Source of the DNA: Mangrovibrevibacter kandeliae
GTDB taxonomy: Bacteria; Pseudomonadota; Alphaproteobacteria; Rhizobiales; Rhizobiaceae
Direction: 5' to 3'
DNA length: 64,000 bases
Assembly: GCF_024519155.1 (NCBI RefSeq)
Contig: NZ_JANIFJ010000001.1
Coordinates: forward strand, 1,178,001-1,242,000
How positions within the stretch are numbered: position 1 is the first letter of the stretch; each line of letters begins with the position of its first letter. Positions 31,298 through 40,923 of the stretch are shown here, piece after piece. The position numbers and the translations under genes were made by a program. The notes beneath the pieces are model-generated. The model did no database searches. It was not told where the DNA came from and saw only the letters and a program-made list of their open reading frames with translations.

Positions 31298-31524
31298 TGG
31301 CGATCGATCTCAGCCGAACGAACCAGCGACTGCAGGGTCTTGCTCGAGTGATCGGGCCGGGCGTCGCTCCGAGCCGCTTCATCCTGCTGACGTTCGACCC
31401 GAAAGGGCCGGCCGGCTCCCAGACCAACTACGTCAGCAACATCGATCGGCAGGACGCCATCGCAGCGATGAAGGAGATCATCGCTCGGTGGGAGGGCCAG
31501 TCGCAGCAGAAGGGATCTGCATGA
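31297..31524 (+). CDS. Unknown 75-residue protein
   Basis: The sequence SRFILLTFDPKGPAGSQTNY and NIDRQDAIAAMKEIIARWEG resembles short conserved phage proteins, one beta hairpin and a helix, but I cannot name the family. It shares its first base with the stop of the gene upstream. Confidence 0.6.
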   Translation: MAIDLSRTNQRLQGLARVIGPGVAPSRFILLTFDPKGPAGSQTNYVSNIDRQDAIAAMKEIIARWEGQSQQKGSA

Positions 31525-31559
31525 TGGCCGACGGCACGAAGATCGAATGGACCGACGCG
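31521..31559 (+). pseudogene. N-terminal remnant of a Gp37/Gp68-type (DUF5131) gene
   Basis: ATG at 31521 opens with ADGTKIEWTDAT, the characteristic beginning of phage Gp37/Gp68 (DUF5131) proteins. The expected WNPxxGC cysteine segment does not follow: the match ends where the antisense HNH gene ends (stop at 31563). The remainder of the protein resumes at 32245. Confidence 0.75.
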
Positions 31560-31562
31560 ACC

Positions 31563-32244
31563 TCAGATGGCGGTCGGACCTTCCGGCGGGACAACAGAGA
31601 CATCCGCAAGCTCAAGGCGTCTGATAAGCCGATCCGTCGGGGGTCGGCCGTGCTGCGCCAGCCACTCCCAAACATCTCGGTCGCGCTTGCTGCTGTTGCA
31701 GCGAAGGCAAGCTGGGACGATGTTCGCGGGCTCGGTCAGCCCGCCATGGCGAACGGCGATAACGTGATCCCAAGTTTTGGCTGGCTTGTCGCAGTAGGCG
31801 CACAGCCCATCGAACTCCTCCATGATGAGCGCGTGCGCGCTCGACGGGACCATCTCAACACCCCTGCTGCGCAAAACTGTCCGCGCCCTTCGTCTCTCGC
31901 GAAATTCTGGGCTCGTCGCGTATCGGTTGCGCATTTCTGCATTAGCGCAGGGCTGGCAAACGCCTTGTCGAGTCACCGTGCTCGACGGCAGCCACGCCTC
32001 GCATCCACGGCACCATGCCTGACCCTTATCGCGCGCCTGCTGCCTGTCTGTCTTGGAAGGTCCGGGAGCCACTCTCACATTCCGGCAAGGGCGGCAGACA
32101 TAGGCGTGGCCGTCGAACCGCGTTCGATCTTTGGCGAATTCGGTCAGCGGCTTCGCTTCTCTGCAGCGGCTGCATTCCTTCGTGCTGTCGATCTGCCGCG
32201 GAATAAACCGGCCGTTTGCGGCACCGCGATTTTTGGAGACTCCC

Positions 32245-32246
<2 letters not shown>
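31563..32246 (-). CDS. HNH homing-type endonuclease inserted in the DUF5131 gene
   Basis: A 227-residue nuclease in antisense orientation. Two N-terminal zinc-binding units are visible (CSRCREAKPLTEF..CRPC and CRGCEAWLPSS..CQPC), followed by an HNH domain: CAYCDKPAKTWDHVIAV, NIVPACLRCNSSKRD, with DH, N and CxxCN in order. ATG at 32246 lies at the right junction and the stop at the left junction, so the ORF fills the break in the host gene almost exactly. Probably a mobile endonuclease that spread by gene conversion. An upstream in-frame ATG at 32303 would overlap the host gene. Confidence 0.82.
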
Positions 32247-33166
<920 letters not shown>

Positions 33167-33174
<8 letters not shown>

Positions 33175-33583
33175 CCCTCGCTCCATCTGGTGTTGCGGCT
33201 GCAACGCCGACGTCCTCGCACGGCTGACCAGCGGTCGGGAGATCTATCCCCATCGGGCCGACCTGTCTCGGTTGCCGTTCTGGCGCTGCGACGGATGCGG
33301 CAACTTCGTGGGGTGCCACCACAAGACCCGCGACCGGACGCGCCCGCTCGGATGCATCCCGACACCGGAGATCAAGAACGCACGCCAGCACATCCACCGC
33401 ATCCTGGACCCGCTCTGGCAGAGCGGACGGGCGGATCGGAGCGAGGTCTATAAGCAACTCGCCGCGGCGCTCGGGAAGCAAGAGTACCACACCGCTGAGA
33501 TCCGATCCGTTGAGGAGGCCAGGCAGGTCTATGCGGCCGTCAGGGTAATGGCCTCCCCAGCGCAGGAGGTGCGCCATGGATAA
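33167..33583 (+). CDS. DUF3268-like zinc-finger protein
   Basis: A 138-residue protein with GTG start overlapping the previous stop. Zinc-type pairs are CCGCN near the N-terminus and WRCDGCGNFVGCHHKT, followed by PLGCIPTPEIKNARQHIHRI and LDPLWQSG. This layout fits the DUF3268 zinc-finger family of phages and plasmids, whose function is unknown. Confidence 0.7.
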
Positions 33584-34283
33584 GCCGATCCTGTTCAGCG
33601 GGCCGATGGTGCGGGCGACCCTCAACGGGAGGAAGACGCAGGACCGGCGGACGATCAAGCGGCTGGCCGGATTTGGTCCGATCACTGAGTTCGGGACAAG
33701 CGATACCGCTGGCTACGACTGGCATTTTCGCGATGCCTGCAAACGATGGCACGACTTGCGCGATAGCAGACTGCGCAAGGTACTGCCCTACGCCATCGGC
33801 GACGCGCTGTGGGTTCAGGAGACGTGGCAAGGTCTATCCTTCGGCGACTACCTGCCGACGAAGAGCTCCGTCTGCGAAGTCCGGTACGCGGCTACAGATC
33901 CCTGCGCTGACCTTGACGCCGAGGCACGCGGCTATCCGTGGCGGTCGTCGATCCACATGCCGCGCGAGTTCTCCCGCCTGACGTTGATCGTCACCGACGT
34001 TCGGGTCCAGCGGCTCCAAGACATCAGCGAGGCGGATGCGGTCGCCGAGGGTGTCGAGTGCGACAGCGACGGATGGCGCGATTACCTGATGCCATCGACG
34101 CAGTGCTGCCAGACTGCGCGCGAGAGCTATCGCACCCTCTGGGACAGCATCAACGGCAAGCGCCCCGGCTGCGCATGGGCGGACAACCCATGGGTCGTCG
34201 CGATCAGCTTTGAGCCGCATCGCTGCAACATCGATGCACTGCCCGCCCCCGCCCATCAGCCGGCGGCACAGGAGACAGCATGA
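33576..34283 (+). CDS. ASCH-like phage protein
   Basis: A 235-residue protein following a common phage pattern: KPILFSGPMVRATLNGRKTQ at the start, GDALWVQETW, SSIHMPREFSRLTLIVTDV and DISEADAVAEGV in the middle, and SINGKRPGCAWADNPWV near the end. ASCH/PUA-like folds bind RNA or modified nucleotides, so such a role is likely; the target is unknown. It overlaps its neighbours by a few bases. Confidence 0.75.
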   Translation: MDKPILFSGPMVRATLNGRKTQDRRTIKRLAGFGPITEFGTSDTAGYDWHFRDACKRWHDLRDSRLRKVLPYAIGDALWVQETWQGLSFGDYLPTKSSVCEVRYAATDPCADLDAEARGYPWRSSIHMPREFSRLTLIVTDVRVQRLQDISEADAVAEGVECDSDGWRDYLMPSTQCCQTARESYRTLWDSINGKRPGCAWADNPWVVAISFEPHRCNIDALPAPAHQPAAQETA

Positions 34284-34609
34284 GCACGAGCGAGACTTTC
34301 ACACGTGCCGTCGACACGCCGGCGCAATCGGCGGCACGCGCCTGGCTGGAGGACTATGGCATCCGCACGCGTCGCTACGTGGAGGGCGGCGGCGATCACC
34401 CAGCAATGCGGACCTTGCCTGAGGCGTTCGACGCCTACGCAGCCCGCGCCACCCCCGACCCGCGCATTGTCGAGCTGGAGGCGGAAGTCGAGCGGCTGCG
34501 GGAGGCGCTGAACAGGGCTGTGAGCCGAGGGTGCGATCACTGCGCGGAGGACATTCGCGCGGCCCGCGCCGCCCTCGCCCGTTCAACGAAGGGCAGCAGC
34601 CATGACTGA
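34280..34609 (+). CDS. Unknown 109-residue protein with coiled coil
   Basis: The N-terminus includes WLEDYGIRTRRYVEGGG; the second half is a coiled coil (IVELEAEVERLREALNRAV) ending with a CDHCAED zinc-like pair. Not recognised. Overlaps both neighbours. Confidence 0.58.
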   Translation: MSTSETFTRAVDTPAQSAARAWLEDYGIRTRRYVEGGGDHPAMRTLPEAFDAYAARATPDPRIVELEAEVERLREALNRAVSRGCDHCAEDIRAARAALARSTKGSSHD

Positions 34610-35345
34610 CCTGCGATCAGTGGCAGAGGCCGCGCTTGAAGCGCTGACAGCGATCGCGCAAATCCACGAAGCAAACTTCGGACGCCAGGACGAGAAGCTG
34701 GCGGACATTAAGCCGCTCGCTCTCGGTGCCTTTGCCGCCCTCTCCAAAGCAATGATGGAACAGCCTGCGGAGGTCGACGCTCGCGACAGAACCCCGGCGT
34801 ACTTCAAGGCGTGGCTCCCGAACTACCTCGACGAGCACGTCAGCAGCCTCAAGGGCATGTCTGCCGAGGACATCGCCGACGAGCACATCGACGCGGCTCG
34901 CGAAATCGCGGAGATGGCCGCGCAATGCCTCGTCGCTCAGCCGGCGCCCGCCCCTGTGGCGGTGAAGGCGCTGGAGTGGAACGATCATGGCGACGGAGAC
35001 AGTTACGCCATCAGCGTCGTCGGCTCGTATCACGTGGCCCGCGAGCGGGAAGGCGGCTTCCCGTGGGATCTGCCGTGCGGCGAGGAGGGCTATGCAGCCT
35101 CCGAGGAGGCCGCAAGGGCAGCGTGTCAGGCCGACTTCGAGGAGCGCATCCGCTCCGCCCTCTCCGATGCGCGAGTGCCGGAGGGGTGGCGGCTCGTGCC
35201 GGAGAAGCCGACCGAGGCGATGATTGAAGCCGGCGGGTCAGTGCTTGTCGCTGGGCTCTCGACAGAAGAGGGCGCGGACATGGAAGAAGTGTACCGCACC
35301 ATGCTCGCGGCCGCGCCCGCAGCGCCGCAGGAGCCGCAGCTATGA
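34602..35345 (+). CDS. Unknown 247-residue early/accessory protein
   Basis: Helical N-terminal 100 residues; the centre (EWNDHGDGDSYAISVVGSYH) resembles small phage domains in accessory operons; the end (VPEGWRLVPEKPTEAMIEAG, YRTMLAAAPAAPQ) is a module found at the ends of many unrelated phage early proteins. It looks like a mosaic of three phage modules. Function unknown. Confidence 0.62.
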   Translation: MTDLRSVAEAALEALTAIAQIHEANFGRQDEKLADIKPLALGAFAALSKAMMEQPAEVDARDRTPAYFKAWLPNYLDEHVSSLKGMSAEDIADEHIDAAREIAEMAAQCLVAQPAPAPVAVKALEWNDHGDGDSYAISVVGSYHVAREREGGFPWDLPCGEEGYAASEEAARAACQADFEERIRSALSDARVPEGWRLVPEKPTEAMIEAGGSVLVAGLSTEEGADMEEVYRTMLAAAPAAPQEPQL

Positions 35346-35370
35346 GCGGCGAAAAAGAATCGGTGTTCGA

Positions 35371-35745
35371 ATGAGCGGCGGTTACTCCCATGGGGAGCAC
35401 GAACCCACCAGGCCCTGCCCCTATTGCGGCACGATCTGCCGCGCCGACTTCGTCGACGTCGGTATCGGCTACACGCAGTGCGGACCCTACCACTGCGACA
35501 ATTGCCTAGCCTCCGAAATCGGTCCTTACGACGAGAACCGACCGCTCTCGGAACAGGAGCGCGAGGCCGGCTGGTACGCGCCGGGTGCCGAACCGGGCTC
35601 GACGGCGAACGTGATCGGCGGCCGCATCGTTAGCCACGTTCAGGCCCGGGACACTTACCGGCGCGAGTTCGCGGGAAATCCCCTGCACGACGAGCCGGGC
35701 CATGTTGAGCAGTGGTGGGCCAAGCAGCGCGAGCGTCCGGCATGA
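35371..35745 (+). CDS. Zinc-ribbon small protein
   Basis: A 124-residue protein. A treble-cleft-like ribbon uses CPYCGTICR and CGPYHCDNC; the rest is polar with WYAPGAEPG and a C-terminal HVEQWWAKQRE helix. ATG at 35371. No family name assigned; metal binding inferred. Confidence 0.6.
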   Translation: MSGGYSHGEHEPTRPCPYCGTICRADFVDVGIGYTQCGPYHCDNCLASEIGPYDENRPLSEQEREAGWYAPGAEPGSTANVIGGRIVSHVQARDTYRREFAGNPLHDEPGHVEQWWAKQRERPA

Positions 35746-36065
35746 CGTTCGACGAACTCCGCGCCGAGAACGAGCGGCTGGGCGCCGAGCTGGACGCTGC
35801 GAGGAAGGCGCTGGGGGCGGCCCGCCGTGACGCGCTGGAGGAAGCGGCCGAGTTCGCGGAGCAGCGCTTCACCGATGCAAGCGGTCCCAACACCAAGAAG
35901 GGCCAGCCGTACATGCCGGGACCGGGAGCCGTCTATGCGGCGACGCTCGATGCAGACGAGCATGAAGCGACGATCACCCGAGAAACCGCAGCAAGCATCG
36001 CCACCGCCATCGCCGCGTTCGTGGATGCGCGGGTCGCGGCCGCCATCCGGCGGAAGGACGGGTGA
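35742..36065 (+). CDS. Unknown 107-residue coiled-coil protein
   Basis: The start is ATG at 35742, overlapping the previous stop. A coiled coil (FDELRAENERLGAELDAARK) is followed by a helical C-terminus (TRETAASIATAIAAFVDARV). This pattern is frequent among phage accessory proteins; function unknown. Confidence 0.6.
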   Translation: MTFDELRAENERLGAELDAARKALGAARRDALEEAAEFAEQRFTDASGPNTKKGQPYMPGPGAVYAATLDADEHEATITRETAASIATAIAAFVDARVAAAIRRKDG

Positions 36066-36529
36066 TGGCCTACGCCAAAGAAACCACCGTCTCCGTCGAG
36101 AAGACCGAGGCGGAAATCAAAGCCCTCCTGCGAAGGTATGGGGCGACGGCCATGATGGCGGGGGAGCAGCCGGGGCAAGCGATGATCGCTTTCGAGATGA
36201 AGGATCGCCGGATCGTCTTCCGTCTTCCGCTCCCCGATCGCGATGCGAAGGAGTTCCGGTTGGACGGCCGTGGCGCGGCGAGGACCGCTGATCGCCGCCT
36301 TGCCGCCTGGGAACAGGCTTGCCGATCGCGCTGGCGGGCGCTCCTGCTGTGCATCAAGGCGAAGCTGGAGAGCGTCGAGAGCGGCATCGAGAGCTTCGAA
36401 CAGGCGTTCATGCCGCACATCATGCTGCCAGACGGATCGACCGTTTCCGAGCAGGTGCTGCCGCGGATCGCCGAGAGCTATCGCGACAACAAGATGCAGC
36501 CGCTTCTGCCGGCGCCGAAGGAGGGGTGA
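36065..36529 (+). CDS. Conserved phage protein of unknown function
   Basis: A 154-residue protein following a layout I recall from many alphaproteobacterial prophages: KETTVSVEKTEAEIKALLRR, an IVFRLPLPDRDAKEF strand, EQACRSRWRALLLCIKAKLE helix, then FMPHIMLPDGSTVSEQVLP. The biochemical role is not known to me. ATG at 36065 is used; GTG at 36062 is possible. Confidence 0.65.
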   Translation: MAYAKETTVSVEKTEAEIKALLRRYGATAMMAGEQPGQAMIAFEMKDRRIVFRLPLPDRDAKEFRLDGRGAARTADRRLAAWEQACRSRWRALLLCIKAKLESVESGIESFEQAFMPHIMLPDGSTVSEQVLPRIAESYRDNKMQPLLPAPKEG

Positions 36530-36531
36530 AA

Positions 36532-36819
36532 ATGGGAGCATCTGCGCCGACAATCCAGCAGCAGGCCGATGAGGTTCTCCTGCGCGTGAAGGAGACTGAG
36601 GCCTTCATCGAGACGATCGAGAGGCCGGTCAAAGGGCGCCCGGCTCGCTCGCCGGAGGAAATCGCGCTGAAGAGATTGCGCCTCGAGGTGCTGCGTGCTG
36701 CCCATATGTCCCTTCAGAAGCAGGCGGACGCTCGAGCGAAGTTCACGCGGCCGGCTGCCTCCGAGCCGACCGACGCCACGCCCAATCAGAAAAACCTATC
36801 GGGCGGGATTGCGCGATAA
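36532..36819 (+). CDS. Unknown 95-residue protein
   Basis: Helical protein (TIQQQADEVLLRVKETEAFI, then EEIALKRLRLEVLRAAHMS) with a polar tail. ATG at 36532 follows the previous stop closely. Last gene before the packaging block. Confidence 0.58.
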   Translation: MGASAPTIQQQADEVLLRVKETEAFIETIERPVKGRPARSPEEIALKRLRLEVLRAAHMSLQKQADARAKFTRPAASEPTDATPNQKNLSGGIAR

Positions 36820-36865
36820 GAGAAAGTGAGTCAGATAGCGACTCAGGCTGCTGAATTGCGTCCGA

Positions 36866-36891
36866 GGAACCCGCTCTCCAAGGCGGGTTCC
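36866..36891. other. Strong hairpin before the packaging genes
   Basis: Perfect 9-bp stem GGAACCCGC/GCGGGTTCC with an 8-base loop immediately upstream of the HNH gene. No T tract follows. It could be a leader structure, or relate to the packaging (cos) region that often lies here; neither is shown. Confidence 0.4.
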
Positions 36892-36893
36892 GC

Positions 36894-37343
36894 ATGTCAG
36901 GGGTGCCCGTGACCGTCCCTTCTTTCCGCCGCGCCAAGCCTCAGTCGCTACGGCCGCGCGCGCCGAAGCAGGCAAGGGAGCGTTTCAGGGGCTCGGCCCG
37001 GAGCCGCGGCTACACCACAGAGTGGGACAGGCTTCGCGACGATTACATCCGCGAGCGTCCGAGCTGTGAGGAGTGCCTGCGGCGCGGTTTCCTGCGGCCG
37101 GCGGTCGTCGTCGACCACATGGTGCCGATACGATGCGATCCGGCCCGCAGGCTGGACGCGAGCAACCTCGATTCCCTATGCGACGACCACCACAACGGGT
37201 GGAAGCGCAGGCTGGAGCAGTTCGCCGAGCAGACGCGCCAGGTGGAAATGCTGCCGATCTGGATCAAGCAGGCCGAGACGCGGCCGGCCGGATTCCAGAT
37301 CACGCGGACGGGACCGATCAACGCCGATGGCACCTTCCGCTAA
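36894..37343 (+). CDS. HNH endonuclease next to terminase
   Basis: A 149-residue HNH nuclease of the type that works with HK97-like terminases during cos cleavage and packaging. The pattern is SRGYTTEWDRLRDDYIRERP, CEECLRRG, VVDHMVPIRCDPARRLDASN and LCDDHHNGWKRRLE, with the two Cys, DH, N and HH in order. Its place just before the terminase genes supports the packaging role. Confidence 0.87.
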   Translation: MSGVPVTVPSFRRAKPQSLRPRAPKQARERFRGSARSRGYTTEWDRLRDDYIRERPSCEECLRRGFLRPAVVVDHMVPIRCDPARRLDASNLDSLCDDHHNGWKRRLEQFAEQTRQVEMLPIWIKQAETRPAGFQITRTGPINADGTFR

Positions 37344-37734
37344 ACCGATTCTGGTGCATGACGAGGATGACGAGAGCGTTGGCGCGAGCGTCTTGGCGCA
37401 TCCGATCCTCAAGGAGATCCCGCCACCGAGCCTGCCGCTGAACGAGGCTGGCGTGGAGGCTTATGAAAGGTGGTCACGGACGCTGCAGGCGTCTGGCGCG
37501 CTGACCGAGATCACCCGCGAATGGGTGGAGATGCTAGCGATGGCGGTGCACGACCTCGCCGTCGCCCTCAAGCAGAAAAAGTCGCTCCGCTACCCGATGG
37601 AGCAGAAGGCCAAGTACCTTCGGAAAATCGAGAAGCTCGATGTCGGTCACACGCCTCAAGCCGGCGGCGCGACGGAAAACCCGTACGCCCATTTCGGTTT
37701 CGCGAAGCGCGCTCGACAGCGGCGCCACGGTTGA
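37330..37734 (+). CDS. Small terminase subunit-like protein
   Basis: A 134-residue protein between the HNH nuclease and large terminase. The central helices (NEAGVEAYERWSRTLQASGA, then TEITREWVEMLAMAVHDLAV) and a C-terminal basic segment fit DNA-recognising small terminase subunits. Assignment rests on order and helical nature rather than a signature. Overlaps HNH by 14 bases and the large terminase by 95. Confidence 0.65.
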   Translation, partial: APSAKPILVHDEDDESVGASVLAHPILKEIPPPSLPLNEAGVEAYERWSRTLQASGALTEITREWVEMLAMAVHDLAVALKQKKSLRYPMEQKAKYLRKIEKLDVGHTPQAGGATENPYAHFGFAKRARQRRHG

Positions 37735-39505
37735 GATCGAGGGCAGGCGCTATCCCGACTATCCGGCGATGGCGCTTCGCTATGCGCGGGCGGTGGCAGA
37801 CGGCCAGGTACCGGCGTGCCGGCTGATCATCCTCGCCTGCGAACGGTATCTACGGATGCTGTCGCGGTCATTTCAGGACGCGGAGGGCATCTACTTCTCG
37901 GCTGAGGATGCGATCGAGGCCTGCGCGTTCATCGAGACGCTGCACCATGTGAAAGGGACTCTGGCCGGCGAGCATTTTCGGATCGAGCCCTACCAGATGT
38001 GGATGGTGTGCGCGATCTACGGTTTCCGGTGGGACGCCGACGGTCTGCGGGTCGTGAACGATGTCTACGCCGAGCTGCCCCGGAAGCATGGCAAGTCGCT
38101 ACTCGCGTCTGGCATCGGCCTCTACGAGACAACGGTCCTCGCGAACCAGGGGGACGACCTCTACATCATCGCGCCGAAGTTCGATCAGGGGCTCAAGATC
38201 CTCGAGCCCTACCAGAAGATGGTCGCGCACAACCGGCCGCTCGAGCAGATGTTCGGCATCCAGAGCACGAAGAAGGCGAGCTACGTCGAACGGACGGACA
38301 CGCAGGTGGTCGTGCTTTCCTCGATCGGCGAGAAGCAGGACGGGCACGATCCGAAGACGGTGATCGGCGACGAGTTTCACGCGATCCCGGCGGACATCTA
38401 CAACGTGATGCAGTCGGCCCAGCGCGCCCGCCCGGAGTCGCTGTTCCTGAAGATTGGCTCAGCTGGCCGGCACACGTTCGGCACGGGCTGGGACGAGCGC
38501 CGAGCGGCGATCGATACGCTGGAGGGGCGGACGAGCCGCCTGAACCTCTTCGCGGCGATCTACACGGTCGACCCAGAGGATGTTCGCGATTGGGACAAGG
38601 AACACGTCATCCGCAAGGCCTCGCCGGGCCTCGGCGTCTCTGTCGACCTGCGCAAGACGATGCAGGACGCTCAGGCAGCGAAGGCGAACCCGGCGAAGAA
38701 GTCAGAGTTCCTGCGCACGGCGCTGAACCTGTGGGGCTTCGGCGAGAACGTCCTGTTCCCGCCGGAGAAGTGGGAGCAGGCGTCGCGGCCGAGCATGCGG
38801 ATCGAACACTGTCTCGGCTTGCGCGGCTGGGTCGGCCTCGACCTCGCCTCGCGCAACGACATGGTCGCCATGGTGGCGCTGTTCGAGCGCGAGACGGGCG
38901 ATCTGGTGAAGACCGAGGACGGCTTCATCGCCGACACGGACCTATATGCCTTCGGTCGCTTCTACGTGCCGCAGCTCGGCCCTTGGGTCGAAGACGAAGA
39001 TCTCGCCGGACCCTATCAGGCGTGGCGCGAGAAGGGTTGGCTGACGGTTACGCCAGGCAGCCGACACAATTATGCACAGCTCCGCCGCGACCTGTTCGCG
39101 CTCTTCGATGCAGGGCACGACATTCAGGCGGTGGTGATCGACGACCAGCAGGCGAACGAGTTTTTTGCCGCCCTGCAGGAAGCGAACAAGCCGGTGGTGG
39201 CCTACCGCAAGAATGCGTCGAACCACTCGGATCCGACGAAGGATTTGATGGCGCGAGTGAACGGCGAGGAGCAATCGCTCTTCCACGACGGCAACGGTGT
39301 GCTGGCATGGAACATGGCGAACGTGATCGGCGGCACTGACACCGCGGATCGCATCCTCGGGAAGAAGCCAGCACCGAACTCGACGCAGAAGATCGACGGG
39401 TTCGATGCGCTGGTGCAGGCGAACGCTGCTCGGCTGCAGATGGTCGAGATCAAGCAGCCGCGTGGACCGAACCCGATGGCGCAACGCGGCATGAGGATCC
39501 TCTGA
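37640..39505 (+). CDS. terL: Large terminase subunit (ATPase and nuclease)
   Basis: A 621-residue packaging motor. The ATPase has Walker A in ELPRKHGKSLLAS near residue 147, the IIAPKFDQGLKI strand and Walker B VIGDEFHAI. The nuclease half shows acidic clusters GLDLASRND and AVVIDDQQANEF. The HK97-type Terminase_1 pattern is clear. ATG at 37640 has GAGAAG upstream but overlaps the small-subunit gene by 95 bases; a later start (for example ATG at 37769) is possible but would remove N-terminal sequence. Confidence 0.92.
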   Translation: MSVTRLKPAARRKTRTPISVSRSALDSGATVEIEGRRYPDYPAMALRYARAVADGQVPACRLIILACERYLRMLSRSFQDAEGIYFSAEDAIEACAFIETLHHVKGTLAGEHFRIEPYQMWMVCAIYGFRWDADGLRVVNDVYAELPRKHGKSLLASGIGLYETTVLANQGDDLYIIAPKFDQGLKILEPYQKMVAHNRPLEQMFGIQSTKKASYVERTDTQVVVLSSIGEKQDGHDPKTVIGDEFHAIPADIYNVMQSAQRARPESLFLKIGSAGRHTFGTGWDERRAAIDTLEGRTSRLNLFAAIYTVDPEDVRDWDKEHVIRKASPGLGVSVDLRKTMQDAQAAKANPAKKSEFLRTALNLWGFGENVLFPPEKWEQASRPSMRIEHCLGLRGWVGLDLASRNDMVAMVALFERETGDLVKTEDGFIADTDLYAFGRFYVPQLGPWVEDEDLAGPYQAWREKGWLTVTPGSRHNYAQLRRDLFALFDAGHDIQAVVIDDQQANEFFAALQEANKPVVAYRKNASNHSDPTKDLMARVNGEEQSLFHDGNGVLAWNMANVIGGTDTADRILGKKPAPNSTQKIDGFDALVQANAARLQMVEIKQPRGPNPMAQRGMRIL

Positions 39506-40914
39506 TGTCCGACGCGACCAGCACCAATATTGCCCGTGTCGATAAGGCGGCCGCTGGGGAGGGGGCACCACGGGTGCGCTCGATAAGTCAGGGCCCGTGG
39601 ACGGGGGTTGAGCTCGGCGAGTTGTTCTCTAAAGGGCACTTCATCGCTGCTCGCCATTCGGACATCGTGCGGGTGAGTGTGTCGCTGGCGTGTTGGGAGG
39701 TGATCTCCCAAGACGTCTCCAAGACGCCCTTGGAACTTCGCCGCCGCACGCGAAATGGGTCGGTACTGGTGCAGCCGGAGGAACATCCGGTGGCGGACCT
39801 GCTCTGGCGCCGGCCCAGTGTCTATTACGGATGGAGGGAATGGCTCCGCATGGCGGGCGCCTACCTTGCCGCTGCCCGGATCTACTATGCGGCGGCGCGG
39901 CGCACACGCACCGGCCGCGTGCTCGAGGTGCAGGGCGTGCCGTCCGGCCAGGTCGAAACGCTCATGAACGTTGAGGCCGGCCGCTACTTCTACCGGGTGT
40001 GGCCGCAGACGGATCATGACCAGATCCAGTGGTCGTGGATGAGCGAGCCGCTTTCGTCGGACGACATCGTCCCGATGCGCCTGCGCTCGTTGAACGGGAT
40101 CGATCCCATCGGAAACGCGGATGTGGCGCGGGAAGCGCTCGACCTGCTCGGCAAGATGAACGAGTACCAGTCGAACACCTTCAAGGGCGGCGGCGTCGGT
40201 GTAGTGGCGGTGACGTTCCCCGACGGTTTGGCCGACGAGCAGTATGCCCGGCTGAAGAATGATTTCCAGCAAGCGTTCGAGAAGGCGCGGGTGAACGGTA
40301 CGCCGATCCTCTTCGAAGGCTCCGGCGGCGTCGTGCCGGAAGTGAAGCGGCTTTCGATGTCGGCGGTCGACCAGGACTTCGTGAAGTCGAACGTCGCGGC
40401 GATGCACGAAGTGCTGCGCTACTATCGGATGCCGCCGACGAAGGTCGGCATCTACGAGAATGTGAAGTACGACAACATCGACCCGATCAACCGGGCCTAC
40501 GTCGATGACACGCTGGTCCCGGTCTTCGAGTGCATCGAGGACGCGCTTGATCAGTTGCTGGTCTCCAGTGAAGCTGACGCCGACCTCTTCTTCCGGTTCG
40601 ATCGCGACTTCGCCTACGCGCAGGATCCGAAGACCAGGAACGAGATCGTCACGTCGCAGTGGAAGGCGGGGCTGCTCGAGCTCGACGAGGCGCGGGCGAA
40701 GCAGGGCCTGAACACTTACGGCGGCAAGGCCGGCCAGACGCGGATGATCAGCGGCAACTTCGTGCTGGTCGATCGACAGAACAAGGTTGTCATGCGCGCC
40801 GGCGGCAATGCGCCTGGCGCCGAAGGTGATCAGGCGCCGCAGGACGAGGCTGGGGCGAACGCCGGCAAGGAGCTGCCTGAGATCGGCCACCTCGTTCCCG
40901 ATCGGCTGCAATAG
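39505..40914 (+). CDS. Portal protein, HK97 type
   Basis: A 469-residue portal that forms the DNA entry ring. Conserved segments include ACWEVISQDVSKTPLELRRR, HPVADLLWRRPS, PMRLRSLNGIDPIGNADVAR, FEKARVNGTPILFEGSG, LSMSAVDQDFVKSNVAAMHE and YYRMPPTKVG. The C-terminal tail is acidic and low-complexity. Starts 1 base from the terminase stop. Confidence 0.92.
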   Translation: MSDATSTNIARVDKAAAGEGAPRVRSISQGPWTGVELGELFSKGHFIAARHSDIVRVSVSLACWEVISQDVSKTPLELRRRTRNGSVLVQPEEHPVADLLWRRPSVYYGWREWLRMAGAYLAAARIYYAAARRTRTGRVLEVQGVPSGQVETLMNVEAGRYFYRVWPQTDHDQIQWSWMSEPLSSDDIVPMRLRSLNGIDPIGNADVAREALDLLGKMNEYQSNTFKGGGVGVVAVTFPDGLADEQYARLKNDFQQAFEKARVNGTPILFEGSGGVVPEVKRLSMSAVDQDFVKSNVAAMHEVLRYYRMPPTKVGIYENVKYDNIDPINRAYVDDTLVPVFECIEDALDQLLVSSEADADLFFRFDRDFAYAQDPKTRNEIVTSQWKAGLLELDEARAKQGLNTYGGKAGQTRMISGNFVLVDRQNKVVMRAGGNAPGAEGDQAPQDEAGANAGKELPEIGHLVPDRLQ

Positions 40915-40923
40915 GAGAGGCAC

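Noticed and set aside
37999-39339. 446-codon frame within the large terminase gene
   Set aside because: Same strand, shifted frame, Arg/Gly-rich composition; the terminase frame has full motif support.
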